NCBI RefSeq assembly: GCF_018130615.1
Contig: NZ_JAFCKB010000011.1
Location: forward strand, 1 to 64,000
Origin: Bradyrhizobium manausense
Lineage (GTDB): Bacteria > Pseudomonadota > Alphaproteobacteria > Rhizobiales > Xanthobacteraceae
Length of the DNA: 64,000 bases
Direction: 5' to 3'
In this document: piece by piece, positions 52,025 through 60,011 of the stretch
Layout: each line of letters starts with the position of its first letter
Numbering within the stretch: position 1 is the stretch's first letter
Program-made: the position numbers and the translations under genes
The notes under the pieces: generated by a model
What the model was told of the DNA's origin: nothing
Database searches by the model: none
What the model saw: only the letters and a program-made list of their open reading frames with translations

Positions 52025-53743
52025 TCAGGCCGCTCGCACGCCCGCAACGAAGGCGCTGACCTCGTTCTCCAGCGATTGCAGCTTCTCAGTCAGGCGTCCG
52101 CTCGACTGCAGCACGAGACCCGCGGCCTGGCCGGTCTCCGCCGTCGCGTCGGTGACGCCGGAGATGTTTTGCGAGACCTGATCGGTGCCGGAGGCTGCCT
52201 CCTGCACGCTGTGCGCAATGGCCTGCGTCGCGGCGCCCTGTTCTTCGACCGCGGCTGCGATCGACGAGGAGATCTCGTTGACCTCCATGATGGTGGCCCG
52301 GATGCTCTCGATGTTGCCAACGACCTGGTTGGTCTCGGCCTGGATCGCGGTGATCTGGGCGCCGATCTCGTCGGTCGCTTTCGCGGTCTGGCTCGCCAGC
52401 GACTTCACCTCGCTCGCAACCACGGCAAAGCCCTTGCCGGCCTCACCGGCACGCGCGGCTTCGATGGTGGCGTTGAGCGCGAGCAGATTGGTCTGCGAGG
52501 CGATCTGGTTGATGAGGTCGATGACCTCGCCGATCTTGTGGGCAGCCGCGGCCAGCCCCTGCACGGTATCATTGGTGCGCTGACCATCGGCGGCCGCCTT
52601 GTCCGCCACGGAAGCAGCCTGCGCGACGCGCTGGCTGATCTCGGTGATCGAGGCCGACAATTGCCCGGCAGCGGAAGCCACCGTCTGCACGTTGTTCGAT
52701 GCCTGCTGGCAGGCAGTGGCGACAAAGCTCGCGCGGTCGGTCGCCTTGTTCGCCGTCTCGGACATGCCTTGCGCGGCCTGCTGCATCGCGCGCGCCTCGT
52801 TGAAGACGTCGCGAACGACGGCCTGGACGCTCGCCTCGAACCTGCCGGCGAGATCGGCCATCGTCTTGCGCTTCTCGTCGTCGGCCCGCTGCTTGGTCTC
52901 CTGCTGCTCGGCATGCATCCGACCCACGGCCGACGCATTGTCCTTGAACACGGCCAGCGCCTTGGCGAGCCCGCCGACCTCGTCGGCTCGGTTGGTGTAG
53001 GGCACCTCGAACGCGCTGTCGCCGGCGGCGAGACGCTCGGTCAATCCGGTGATTTTCGCCAGCGGCCGGGTCACGCTGCGGCCGATCACGAAGGATGCGC
53101 CGAGCACCAGCACGAACACGACGAGGCACACCAGGCCGAACGTCATCGCATCCTGGCGGAAGACGGCGTCGACATCGTCGAGATAGATGCCGGTGCCGAT
53201 GATCCAGCCCCAGGGTGCAAAGCCCTTCACATAGGAGATTTTCCCGACCGGCTGCTCGAAGCCGGGCTTCGGCCAGAGGTAGCTGTAGAAGCCCGCGCCC
53301 TGTTTCTTGACAACGTCAACGAAGCCGACGAACAGCGCGTTGCCGGAGGGATCCTTCATCCCGGCGAGATCCTTGCCGTCAAGCTCGGGCTTGATCGGGT
53401 GCATGATCATCTTGGGAGTCATGTCGTTGATCCAGAAATACTCGACCTTGTCGTAACGCAGGCTCTTGATCTCGGCCATCGCAGCGGCCTGCGCCTGTTC
53501 GCGCGGAAGCTTTCCCTCGCTCTCGAGCTTCTGGTAGTGCGCCAGGATGCCGTAACCGACATCGACCATGTGCTGCGTCTTGGCCTGGCGGTCGGCGATC
53601 ATCTGGCTGCGCAGGGTCGACAGCGCGATCGGCGCCAGCGCGATCATGCCGAGAAGGCTGATGCCGACAATGAGAACCAGCTTGAAACTGATGCGGGAGA
53701 AAATCATCGGTGCTCGCAAGATTTGGCGGGGCTGATATGCCAT
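52025..53743 (-). CDS. Methyl-accepting chemotaxis protein with single Cache domain
   Basis: 572 residues: transmembrane helix about 15-35, periplasmic sCache_2 domain (about 40-190; [26 protein letters not shown] and [18 protein letters not shown]), second helix (about 195-215), HAMP (215-270) and a signalling domain with the hairpin tip [22 protein letters not shown]. sCache_2 receptors often sense short organic acids. C-terminus ends without a CheR-binding pentapeptide. Stand-alone gene. Confidence 0.93.
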   Translation of the reverse strand: MAYQPRQILRAPMIFSRISFKLVLIVGISLLGMIALAPIALSTLRSQMIADRQAKTQHMVDVGYGILAHYQKLESEGKLPREQAQAAAMAEIKSLRYDKVEYFWINDMTPKMIMHPIKPELDGKDLAGMKDPSGNALFVGFVDVVKKQGAGFYSYLWPKPGFEQPVGKISYVKGFAPWGWIIGTGIYLDDVDAVFRQDAMTFGLVCLVVFVLVLGASFVIGRSVTRPLAKITGLTERLAAGDSAFEVPYTNRADEVGGLAKALAVFKDNASAVGRMHAEQQETKQRADDEKRKTMADLAGRFEASVQAVVRDVFNEARAMQQAAQGMSETANKATDRASFVATACQQASNNVQTVASAAGQLSASITEISQRVAQAASVADKAAADGQRTNDTVQGLAAAAHKIGEVIDLINQIASQTNLLALNATIEAARAGEAGKGFAVVASEVKSLASQTAKATDEIGAQITAIQAETNQVVGNIESIRATIMEVNEISSSIAAAVEEQGAATQAIAHSVQEAASGTDQVSQNISGVTDATAETGQAAGLVLQSSGRLTEKLQSLENEVSAFVAGVRAA

Positions 53744-54069
53744 TTTAACCCGATGGTCTTAGCAAAGCTTTAAGCAATCAGGTTCCCGACGTGGACCTTC
53801 GCGTCTGCGCGATCTCGCCCGAGTCGCACAACAGGATCGACCTGGCCCTCGGTGCGAGCGCACTTTGAAATTCGTCGACGATTTGCGGCTGCATTGGAAT
53901 GGCTCCAAACAAGGAGCCTTCAATGCTGGCGCGTTTCTAGAAGACCTCGATATCGGCCGTCACGGCGTTGACTTGCGCGTGCCGCTGGCAGAACGATCGC
54001 GACAGATCTCTTGCGCCAACCGGGCGTGAGCGGCGCCAATAGCCAGCGTAACGAACAGCCAGAGACTTC
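53744..54069. other. 326-bp gap without a gene
   Basis: No supported coding frame, RNA gene or strong promoter seen. It contains one short hairpin (GGCTCC 53901-53906 with GGAGCC 53913-53918) and must hold the promoter of the divergent chemoreceptor gene and that of the two-gene unit that follows. Confidence 0.5.
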
Positions 54070-54570
54070 ATGCATCAATCGACAGACACCAGACCGCTCG
54101 ACCTTCCTGCGTTGGGCGCAGCCGAGCGGCTCTTCATCTGGGGATTTCGAGCGAAGGCTCGAAGCGGGACTGCCGTTCCGACCGCAGCGGATATCCAGGA
54201 GGTCTACGACCATTTTCGCGTCGGCGATGCCGTGCCCTCGCTGGAGACCATCATCGAGATCTTTGCGTGCACGGCGCATACGGCCATCCAGGTTCATTGC
54301 CCCACCTGCCCGAAGATGTCGGAGAGCGAGCAAGGAATCTTGCGCGCGATCGTGGCGGCGCAAGAGCAGCGCATCGATGTCGCGCGCGAACAGTTCAAAA
54401 GCTGGCTGCCGCCGGTTGGCGCCGATTGGGCGCTCGCGCCCGTCAAAGGACTTGCTACGATCTTCCGCATGGCCGGCCTCATCCTGCCGGATCGGCACGT
54501 CAGGACTCTCAATGTTGGGCAGACGATGGCGATGAAGAGCTGGCTCGTCGGAAGCCCCACCTTGCACTGA
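54070..54570 (+). CDS. Unknown protein with CPTC motif, first of two tandem paralogues
   Basis: 166 residues, soluble, not recognised. Central CPTCPKMSESEQGILRAIVA followed by AQEQRIDVAREQFKSWLPP (about residues 78-118) lines up with the same region of the next gene, so the two are diverged duplicates. Two further Cys upstream (FACTAHTAIQVHC) could give a metal site. The last third (WALAPVKGLATIFRMAGLILPDRHVR) is not shared. No homologue that I can name. Confidence 0.65.
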   Translation: MHQSTDTRPLDLPALGAAERLFIWGFRAKARSGTAVPTAADIQEVYDHFRVGDAVPSLETIIEIFACTAHTAIQVHCPTCPKMSESEQGILRAIVAAQEQRIDVAREQFKSWLPPVGADWALAPVKGLATIFRMAGLILPDRHVRTLNVGQTMAMKSWLVGSPTLH

Positions 54571-54581
54571 CGAGATCGTTC

Positions 54582-54986
54582 ATGAAGCAGGACGAGCAGC
54601 GAAGCATCGAAGGCTGCGACGAGTTTTGCCGAACGGCGCTCTCGCTTTTCCGCTTCATTGGGGCTGCCTATGCGACCGGCGCCTCCGATTGCTGGGAGGC
54701 GGCCTATCGCTTTGCCGACGAGGCGCCCGGCATTACCGACAGCCCGCTGCTGGTCGCCCGCGTTGCCGCGCTGGTCAGAATCCTGCGCAGCGGACGCCCC
54801 TGTGATCTCTGCTTCATGCCACCATCGTGCCGGCGGCTGTCAAAGGACGAGGCGGAATTGATGCGCGTCCTGGCCGTTGCGCGCCGCAGGGAGAGCGCAG
54901 AGCTCAAGACCGTCGTCGGCCAGTTCGTCGGGATCGAGCAGGAGCGTGCGGCCACGCAGGCCGTCAACGCACTCGCGTTCTGCTGA
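54582..54986 (+). CDS. Unknown protein, second of two tandem paralogues
   Basis: 134 residues; start 54582 is 12 bp after the previous stop. RPCDLCFMPPSCRRLSKDEA and ELMRVLAVARRRESAELKTV match the Cys-rich core of the preceding gene (CxxC, then a charged helix, then a V-G-QF / FKSWL block). The N-terminus (CDEFCRTALSLFRFIGAAYATG) is distinct. The long + strand frame from 54267 that contains it is a shadow. Possibly a small metal-binding or redox pair. Confidence 0.65.
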   Translation: MKQDEQRSIEGCDEFCRTALSLFRFIGAAYATGASDCWEAAYRFADEAPGITDSPLLVARVAALVRILRSGRPCDLCFMPPSCRRLSKDEAELMRVLAVARRRESAELKTVVGQFVGIEQERAATQAVNALAFC

Positions 54987-54990
54987 GGCC

Positions 54991-55094
54991 TAGAGCCTTC
55001 CCGTTCCCAAGGAATCGGAACGGGCGCTCTAGATTCTTGTTTTGACGCGTTTTCTTGACGCGAACCGGTATCCACTTCGCTCGAAAACGCTCTA
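54991..55094. repeat. Intergenic repeat containing GCTCTA / AAAACGCTCTA blocks
   Basis: TAGAGC (54991-54996) and GCTCTA (55026-55031) bracket CCCGTTCC facing GGAACGGG. Then CGCGTTTTCTTGACGCG leads to ATCCACTTCGCTCGAAAACG and CTCTA, which covers the stop codon of the TetR gene. This string (GGATACCGGTTCGC, AAAACGCGTCAAAAC when read on the other strand) is a frequent intergenic repeat in rhizobia and relatives, from memory. Confidence 0.65.
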
Positions 55095-55691
55095 GCGAGC
55101 GCCCTTGCCGAGCACGAGATCGATGGTGTGGGCCGCGATCCTGCGCAGTTGCGGCTCGTCGTCGAAAGCCCGTTCGAGCACGGCGAGGCCGCGCGTGACC
55201 GTGACGATGTGCAGGGCCGCGACCGCCGGGTTGCCGCTGAATTCGCCGCGCTCGGTCCCCGCGGACAATGCGTCCTGAACCAGGGCCGTGATGCGCGACA
55301 CCAGGTTCGCAAAGGCCTTCCGCGCGTCTTCATCGAGCCCCTCGCCTTCAGCCGCGCCGAGCTCCATCAGCCCCCGCGTCGTCGGACATCCGCGCGGCGG
55401 CGAGCCGGAACGGAAATTGGTGATGGTCAGATCGAAGAACGCGGTGAGGCGCTTGCGCAACGAACCTGCGCCGAGTGCTTTTTGCAGAGCAACGAGATAG
55501 TCGCCGGCATAGCGCTCATAGGCCTGGAGGAACAGAGCCTCCTTGCTGCCGAACGCATTGTAGAGGCTGCCGCGCTGCACCCCGGCATCGCGCGCAATGT
55601 CGGACAGCGAGGTGCCGCGCACGCCCTTGCGCCAGAACTGGTCGAACGCGATGCGCAGGACGTCGTCGTGATCGAACTCGCGGGGCCTCAA
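55092..55691 (-). CDS. TetR-family regulator
   Basis: 199 residues from TTG 55691: N-terminal HTH (VLRIAFDQFWRKGVRGTSLSDIARDAGVQRGSLYNAFGSKEALF, about residues 10-52) and a helical ligand domain. A GAGGAG site lies 6 bp before the TTG. Longer frames start at ATG 55754 or above, but that ATG sits inside the operator dyad at 55720-55763 and would encode an odd N-terminus; the TTG start leaves the operator between the two divergent genes. Probably represses itself and the tautomerase. Confidence 0.85.
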   Translation of the reverse strand: MRPREFDHDDVLRIAFDQFWRKGVRGTSLSDIARDAGVQRGSLYNAFGSKEALFLQAYERYAGDYLVALQKALGAGSLRKRLTAFFDLTITNFRSGSPPRGCPTTRGLMELGAAEGEGLDEDARKAFANLVSRITALVQDALSAGTERGEFSGNPAVAALHIVTVTRGLAVLERAFDDEPQLRRIAAHTIDLVLGKGAR

Positions 55692-55719
55692 ATCATGCTC
55701 CTCTGCCTCGCAGGCATTA

Positions 55720-55763
55720 TTTGACACGATGTCAAGAATATGGTTTCTGGACATCGTGTCAAA
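55720..55763. promoter_or_regulatory. TetR operator: 14-bp inverted repeat
   Basis: TTTGACACGATGTC (55720-55733) is the exact reverse complement of GACATCGTGTCAAA (55750-55763) with a 16-bp spacer. Each half is itself a small dyad (TTGACA-CGA-TGTCAA). Placed between the divergent TetR and tautomerase starts, it is almost certainly the binding site of the encoded regulator. Confidence 0.8.
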
Positions 55764-55861
55764 TACTAGCCGGGATTGATAGCCCATTTCGTCAATAGGC
55801 CGAGCGGCCAGCGCTTGCATGCGCCGCAGCCGGTCGGGGCCGCATGCAAAGGGACCAGCTC

Positions 55862-56239
55862 ATGCCTCTCCTTCACATCTCCATGCGCGCCGGAAAGCCG
55901 GATTCCTATCGGCAGGCCATCCTCGACGGTCTCTATCGCGCCATGCGCGAGGCGCTGAACGTGCCTGAAGGCGACGAGTTCATGACCATCAGCGAGCTGT
56001 CGCCCGCGAACTTCCGCTGCGGCAACGCCTATGGCGTCAACCGCAGCGAGGATGCCGTGCTGATCCAGATCACCGTGTTCGCCTCGCGCACCCCGGAGCA
56101 GAAGAAGGCGCTCTATCGCCGGATCGCCGACCTGCTCGGCGACAATCCCGGCATCCGCCCCGAGGACGTATTCGTCAACGTGCTCGATGCCCCCGCGGAG
56201 AACTGGTCCGTCGGCCACGGCATCGCGCAATTCGCGTGA
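55862..56239 (+). CDS. Tautomerase-family protein
   Basis: 125 residues of the 4-oxalocrotonate tautomerase/MSAD superfamily. After removal of Met, Pro1 (MPLLHISMRAG) is the catalytic base, which fixes the start at 55862 rather than 55844. The mid-part ISELSPANFRCGNAYGVNRSED and helix RTPEQKKALYRRIADLL are family-typical. Soluble enzyme acting on small keto acids or halogenated acids; substrate unknown. Under control of the divergent TetR. Confidence 0.87.
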   Translation: MPLLHISMRAGKPDSYRQAILDGLYRAMREALNVPEGDEFMTISELSPANFRCGNAYGVNRSEDAVLIQITVFASRTPEQKKALYRRIADLLGDNPGIRPEDVFVNVLDAPAENWSVGHGIAQFA

Positions 56240-56341
56240 GCTCGAAGGACCTGCCAATACCCTCTTGAGAATTGCCGGCCGGAAGGGTCTGATAGGCCGC
56301 GGAGCGAGCCTCCGCCGAGCCGAACTCAGGACCTGAACCAC

Positions 56342-56713
56342 ATGACCATGCCGGTCGAGCAGTTGTGGAGCCTGCCGGAGACCGCGCTGGTCGGCGCTTA
56401 TGCTGAGGCGCGCCGTCGCTATGCGGAGAAGAAGTTCGAGCGCGACACTCAGCGGGCGCGGCTCGAATGGATGCGTGCCAAGCTGTTCGTCAACACGCAA
56501 GGCAATGTGACCGAGCGCAAGATGTCGGTCGACGTTTCCGAAGAACTGGCGCGGAAGGGCCAGGAAGTACGGGAGATGACGCGCGATCTCGACATGTTGA
56601 AAGTCGACGTCGACGTGATCGACACGATGATCCGGTTGCGCAGCGCGCGCGGCGCCTCTCCGGTTCATGCGGAAGAGACAGCCGAGCAGCCGGCCGAGCC
56701 GGACGGGGAGTGA
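56342..56713 (+). CDS. Hypothetical coiled-coil protein, 123 residues
   Basis: Two long helices (ALVGAYAEARRRYAEKKFERDTQRARLEWMRAKL and VSEELARKGQEVREMTRDLDMLKVDVDVIDTMIRL) make a helical hairpin or coiled coil, with a short acidic tail. Not recognised. One base separates it from the next start, so both are one operon. Starts at 56342 or 56348. Confidence 0.65.
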   Translation: MTMPVEQLWSLPETALVGAYAEARRRYAEKKFERDTQRARLEWMRAKLFVNTQGNVTERKMSVDVSEELARKGQEVREMTRDLDMLKVDVDVIDTMIRLRSARGASPVHAEETAEQPAEPDGE

Positions 56714-56714
56714 C

Positions 56715-57110
56715 ATGACTACGTTCCGGGGAAGCTGCCTGTGCGGCAAGGTCGCTTTCGAGGTCGAAGGTCCGTTCGATCGTTTTCTCAACTGCCATTG
56801 CTCGCGTTGCCGCAAGGCGACCGGGACCGCGCATTCCTGCGAGGTGGTCGTCAAGGCCGGCGCACTGCGCTGGCTGCGCGGCGAAGCATCTGTCGCTCGC
56901 TTCGATCTGCCCAATGCACGCAGCTTTGCCACCGCATTCTGCAAAACCTGCGGCAGCCCGATGCCACACCTCACACGCAGCGGGCGCGAGGCGATCATCC
57001 ATGCCGGCGCGTTCGACGAGCCGCTCGGCACGACACCCGACCGGCATGTCCAGTGGGCGTCACGCGCAGAATGGTATGTGCACGGGGATGGATTGCCGGT
57101 GGAGGATTGA
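56715..57110 (+). CDS. GFA/CENP-V-fold zinc protein
   Basis: 131 residues with Zn ligands Cys8, Cys10 (SCLCGKV), Cys27, Cys29, Cys32 (CHCSRC) and Cys76, Cys79 (FCKTCGSP) in the family order. Called glutathione-dependent formaldehyde-activating by homology, but that activity is not proven for most members. Operon with the helical protein. Start 56715 follows the previous stop by one base. Confidence 0.87.
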   Translation: MTTFRGSCLCGKVAFEVEGPFDRFLNCHCSRCRKATGTAHSCEVVVKAGALRWLRGEASVARFDLPNARSFATAFCKTCGSPMPHLTRSGREAIIHAGAFDEPLGTTPDRHVQWASRAEWYVHGDGLPVED

Positions 57111-57183
57111 GGCTGAACGTTCAGCATGCACGCTGTGGTGTAAGGCGGCGTCGACGGAAGCGATTGGCTCCTATCGCCTCAAT

Positions 57184-58113
57184 TCAAGCTGAAGCAACAC
57201 ACCCGTCCATAAGCGCGTCGAGCTCGGCTTTCGACAGCACCCCGAGCTCGGCGATGAAGACGATCCGCGCCCGCGGCACGCCTTCACTCGGCGGCTCGCC
57301 CGGCGCCAGTGTCGCGCGGCCGCCGGCGAACTGAAACACCATCAGACGTCCGGGCTGCTCGACCGTTTCGAACAGGCCTTTTGCACGTGCCAGCTTCGGC
57401 GCAAGCCGGCCGATTGCTTGCTGCAATCGCGGCAGCGAGAGCGGCCGGTCCGAGGTCCAGCTCAGCGTCTCGAAGCGCTCTTCTGCCGGACGTTTCGGTC
57501 CCGGCTCGCGCAGCGCGGGCGCGCGGTCGGTGGTCGCGGGAAACAGCAGCGCGGCTGGAAGCTCGCCGTGCTTCGCGTCGACCACCACGGCGGGCACGCG
57601 TTGCGCGCGGATGGCCTCGCGCATCCGCACGCCTGCGCCTTCGTCAGCCAGATCCAGCTTGCTCAGCGCCACGATGTCGGCGACGCGCAGCTGCGACCGC
57701 ATCAGCGCATCATCCAGAGCGGCCCGCGGCGTTGCCGAGTCCATCACGCAGAGCACCGTTTCCAGCGGCGCCTCGCGCAGGATCACCGGATCCATCAAAT
57801 TGCGGACGACGTCGCCGGGATCGGCGACGCCGCTGGTCTCGATGACGATGTAGTCCGGCTTCGAATCGCGCCGCAGCAAGACCGAGAGTGTCCGCAACAA
57901 ATCGCCTTCGAGCGAGCAGCAGATGCAGCCATTGGCGAGACTGACCACGCCGTCGCTCGCGCCGGCGATCAATTCGGCATCGATATTGATCGCGCCGAAA
58001 TCGTTGACGATGGCGGCAATGCGCCGTCCTTCCGCGTTCGCCAGCAGATGGTTGACGACCGTGGTCTTGCCCGCCCCCAAAAAACCGGTGACCAGGAGAA
58101 CGGGAACCGGCAT
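57184..58113 (-). CDS. COG0523 (CobW-family) GTP-binding metallochaperone
   Basis: 309 residues. Walker A GFLGAGKTT (10-18), CICC metal motif (residues 63-66, the CxCC signature), base-recognition SKLD and a C-terminal CobW domain (from about 215). Members deliver or insert Zn or Co using GTP. Last gene of a two-gene unit, starting 3 bp after the deacylase stop, which suggests it serves that metalloenzyme. Confidence 0.9.
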   Translation of the reverse strand: MPVPVLLVTGFLGAGKTTVVNHLLANAEGRRIAAIVNDFGAINIDAELIAGASDGVVSLANGCICCSLEGDLLRTLSVLLRRDSKPDYIVIETSGVADPGDVVRNLMDPVILREAPLETVLCVMDSATPRAALDDALMRSQLRVADIVALSKLDLADEGAGVRMREAIRAQRVPAVVVDAKHGELPAALLFPATTDRAPALREPGPKRPAEERFETLSWTSDRPLSLPRLQQAIGRLAPKLARAKGLFETVEQPGRLMVFQFAGGRATLAPGEPPSEGVPRARIVFIAELGVLSKAELDALMDGCVASA

Positions 58114-58116
58114 CGA

Positions 58117-59607
58117 TCAGCTCCCGACGACGGGACGGCGCACGGGCTTTCCGGGCCGCGCCGCGACGTCGAGCACGCCGTCGCTGATCAGCACCTGGCC
58201 GCTGACCACGAGATGTCGCACGCCTTCCGACGCACGGTTCATCGCCGTGAACGTCGCGCGATCCGACAGCTTCTCGTAATCGAACACCACGATGTCGGCG
58301 TCGGCGTCCTTTGCCAGCCGGCCCTTGGCGCGCATCGCCGGCGTGCTCTGCGACAGGATCTGTGCGGGGATCAGCGCGCATTTGCGCACACCTTCGAGCA
58401 ACGACACGGTTTTGCGCTCGCGCACCCATTCGCGGATGAACTTCGTGAAGCAGCCGGCCGAGCGCGGATGCGAGGTGGCGTCATCCGGCAGCGGCCAGGC
58501 ATCGCCCTTGTAGGTGCTGCCGTCCGACAGCGTCCACGGCATCGCGTCGGAGGCGATCGCGCCGCCGGGATAGAGCACCGACATATCGAGCAGATCGCGG
58601 TGATGCGCATTGTTCTCGGTGTCGAGGATGTGCCAGAGCACCAGCGAGGACGGCTCGTCGGCTTGAGCTTTCAGCAGTTCCTCGCGGTCATGGAAGCGAT
58701 AGCCGTCGGTCACGCGCTGCACGGAATCGTAACCGGTGCCGTTGCGCTCGACGAATTCGGGATCGCTGAAGAAGGCCGCGGCCAGCACGGTCGAGCCGGT
58801 GCCGTACGGATAGGCTTCGACCGTGATCGGCAGGCCCTGTGCCTGCGCCTTCTCGATCAGCACGCGGCAGCGTTCGATATCGGTCTTGCTCGACGAATTG
58901 AAATGACAGATGTGCATATGCGCGCCTGTCGCGCCGGCATAGCCGATCAGGCGGATATAGGCTTCCGCCGCGCTCTCGGGATCGATGCGCGACATGTAGG
59001 CGACGTGGGTGAAGGTCGGGACATTTTGCTTGGCCGCGAGCTGGCACACCGCGGTCAGCTCCTGCACGCCGGCACCCGGCGCATAGGCGTTCAAGATGCC
59101 GATGCCGATGCCGCCCTCGTTCAAACCGCGCGTGAGACGCTCGAGGATTCCCACCACCTCCGCATCGCTCGCCACATTATCCATCCAGCGGCGATCGCGC
59201 ATGGCGTTGCCGAACGCTTCCAGCGAGCTCTCCGCGTTCGAGCCCGTCATCGCGCCGATGCGCGCAAAGGCCCAGTTGGTGGCGGCGCCGTAGTTCAGCA
59301 CGCGGCCTCGCCTCGCCTGGCGCTCGTACCAGGGGGCGACAGGCAGCACGCCGGCCTCGAGATCGAGCGTCGTCGTCACGCCGTCGAAGGCCTGCATGCG
59401 GTCGGCGGGGACCGACTGGCCGTGGGCGTGCAGGTCGATGAAGCCGGGCGCGACCACGAGCCCGGTCGCATCGATCACCCGCTCGGCGCTGCCGAGCGAG
59501 GAGCCGACGGCGGCAATCTTGCCGTCCATCACCGCCACGTCGCCGACGGCGTCCATTCCGCTCGCGGGATCCACGACCCGGCCGCCAGAGATCACCAAAC
59601 CGCTCAT
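58117..59607 (-). CDS. N-acyl-D-amino-acid deacylase-like amidohydrolase
   Basis: 496 residues of the amidohydrolase superfamily, D-aminoacylase branch (COG3653). Metal ligands: His60 and His62 in GFIDLHAHG, Glu in TTLDLEAGV, His in FTHVAYMS and in HMHICHF, Asp in IASDAMPW. Cleaves N-acylated D-amino acids or similar amides. Start 59607 (MSGLVISGG) rather than the much longer 59751 frame. Translated just ahead of the metallochaperone. Confidence 0.85.
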   Translation of the reverse strand: MSGLVISGGRVVDPASGMDAVGDVAVMDGKIAAVGSSLGSAERVIDATGLVVAPGFIDLHAHGQSVPADRMQAFDGVTTTLDLEAGVLPVAPWYERQARRGRVLNYGAATNWAFARIGAMTGSNAESSLEAFGNAMRDRRWMDNVASDAEVVGILERLTRGLNEGGIGIGILNAYAPGAGVQELTAVCQLAAKQNVPTFTHVAYMSRIDPESAAEAYIRLIGYAGATGAHMHICHFNSSSKTDIERCRVLIEKAQAQGLPITVEAYPYGTGSTVLAAAFFSDPEFVERNGTGYDSVQRVTDGYRFHDREELLKAQADEPSSLVLWHILDTENNAHHRDLLDMSVLYPGGAIASDAMPWTLSDGSTYKGDAWPLPDDATSHPRSAGCFTKFIREWVRERKTVSLLEGVRKCALIPAQILSQSTPAMRAKGRLAKDADADIVVFDYEKLSDRATFTAMNRASEGVRHLVVSGQVLISDGVLDVAARPGKPVRRPVVGS

Positions 59608-59868
59608 ATCATCACTCCGCCAAGCTATTTCCCAAACCTCCAAAGGCCCGGCAGCAGCTTCGGAGGCGCAGACCGGCCGCATCAGCGCACCGTCCCGGCG
59701 CGCATGAAGGCAGATTTTTTGATGAACCACCACCGCCACCGGAGCCGACACAGTATGCAGATTGCACCACTTCGATCGCCGCGGTCGCGCGAATGGGATG
59801 CAGTCCCGGGTTGCATCCCGGCCAATACCAAGCTATTGGGTGCGCGCAATTTCATTTTGGAGGCGATC

Positions 59869-59913
59869 ATGTCGACGACAGCACGCTTCCCGGGTTCGCC
59901 GCGCGATATTTGA
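59869..59913 (+). CDS. Very short frame with a strong ribosome site (possible leader peptide)
   Basis: ATG at 59869 preceded by GGAGGCG; it would encode a 14-residue peptide, MSTTARFPGSPRDI, ending TGA at 59911-59913. A bulged hairpin with CCCGGG arms (59922-59927 and 59936-59941) follows. It sits in the 404-bp gap 59608-60011 before the PcfJ-like gene. Leader or chance, cannot be told. Confidence 0.25.
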   Translation: MSTTARFPGSPRDI

Positions 59914-60011
59914 CGCGCTCCCCCGGGACCAAAGGCCCGGGTGAACGATAAAGCCCCATATCAACTCTTATCTGCCGCGGCCCATCGGCGCCGCGATCTC
60001 GAACCTGTGTC

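Noticed and set aside
51908-53773. A 621-codon frame on the + strand
   Set aside because: Antisense to the chemoreceptor gene, with low-complexity Arg/Leu/Asp composition.
57418-59913. An 831-codon frame on the + strand
   Set aside because: It lies antisense to the COG0523 GTPase and the deacylase, both with clear motifs. Its Arg/His-rich composition is the usual shadow of high-GC genes.
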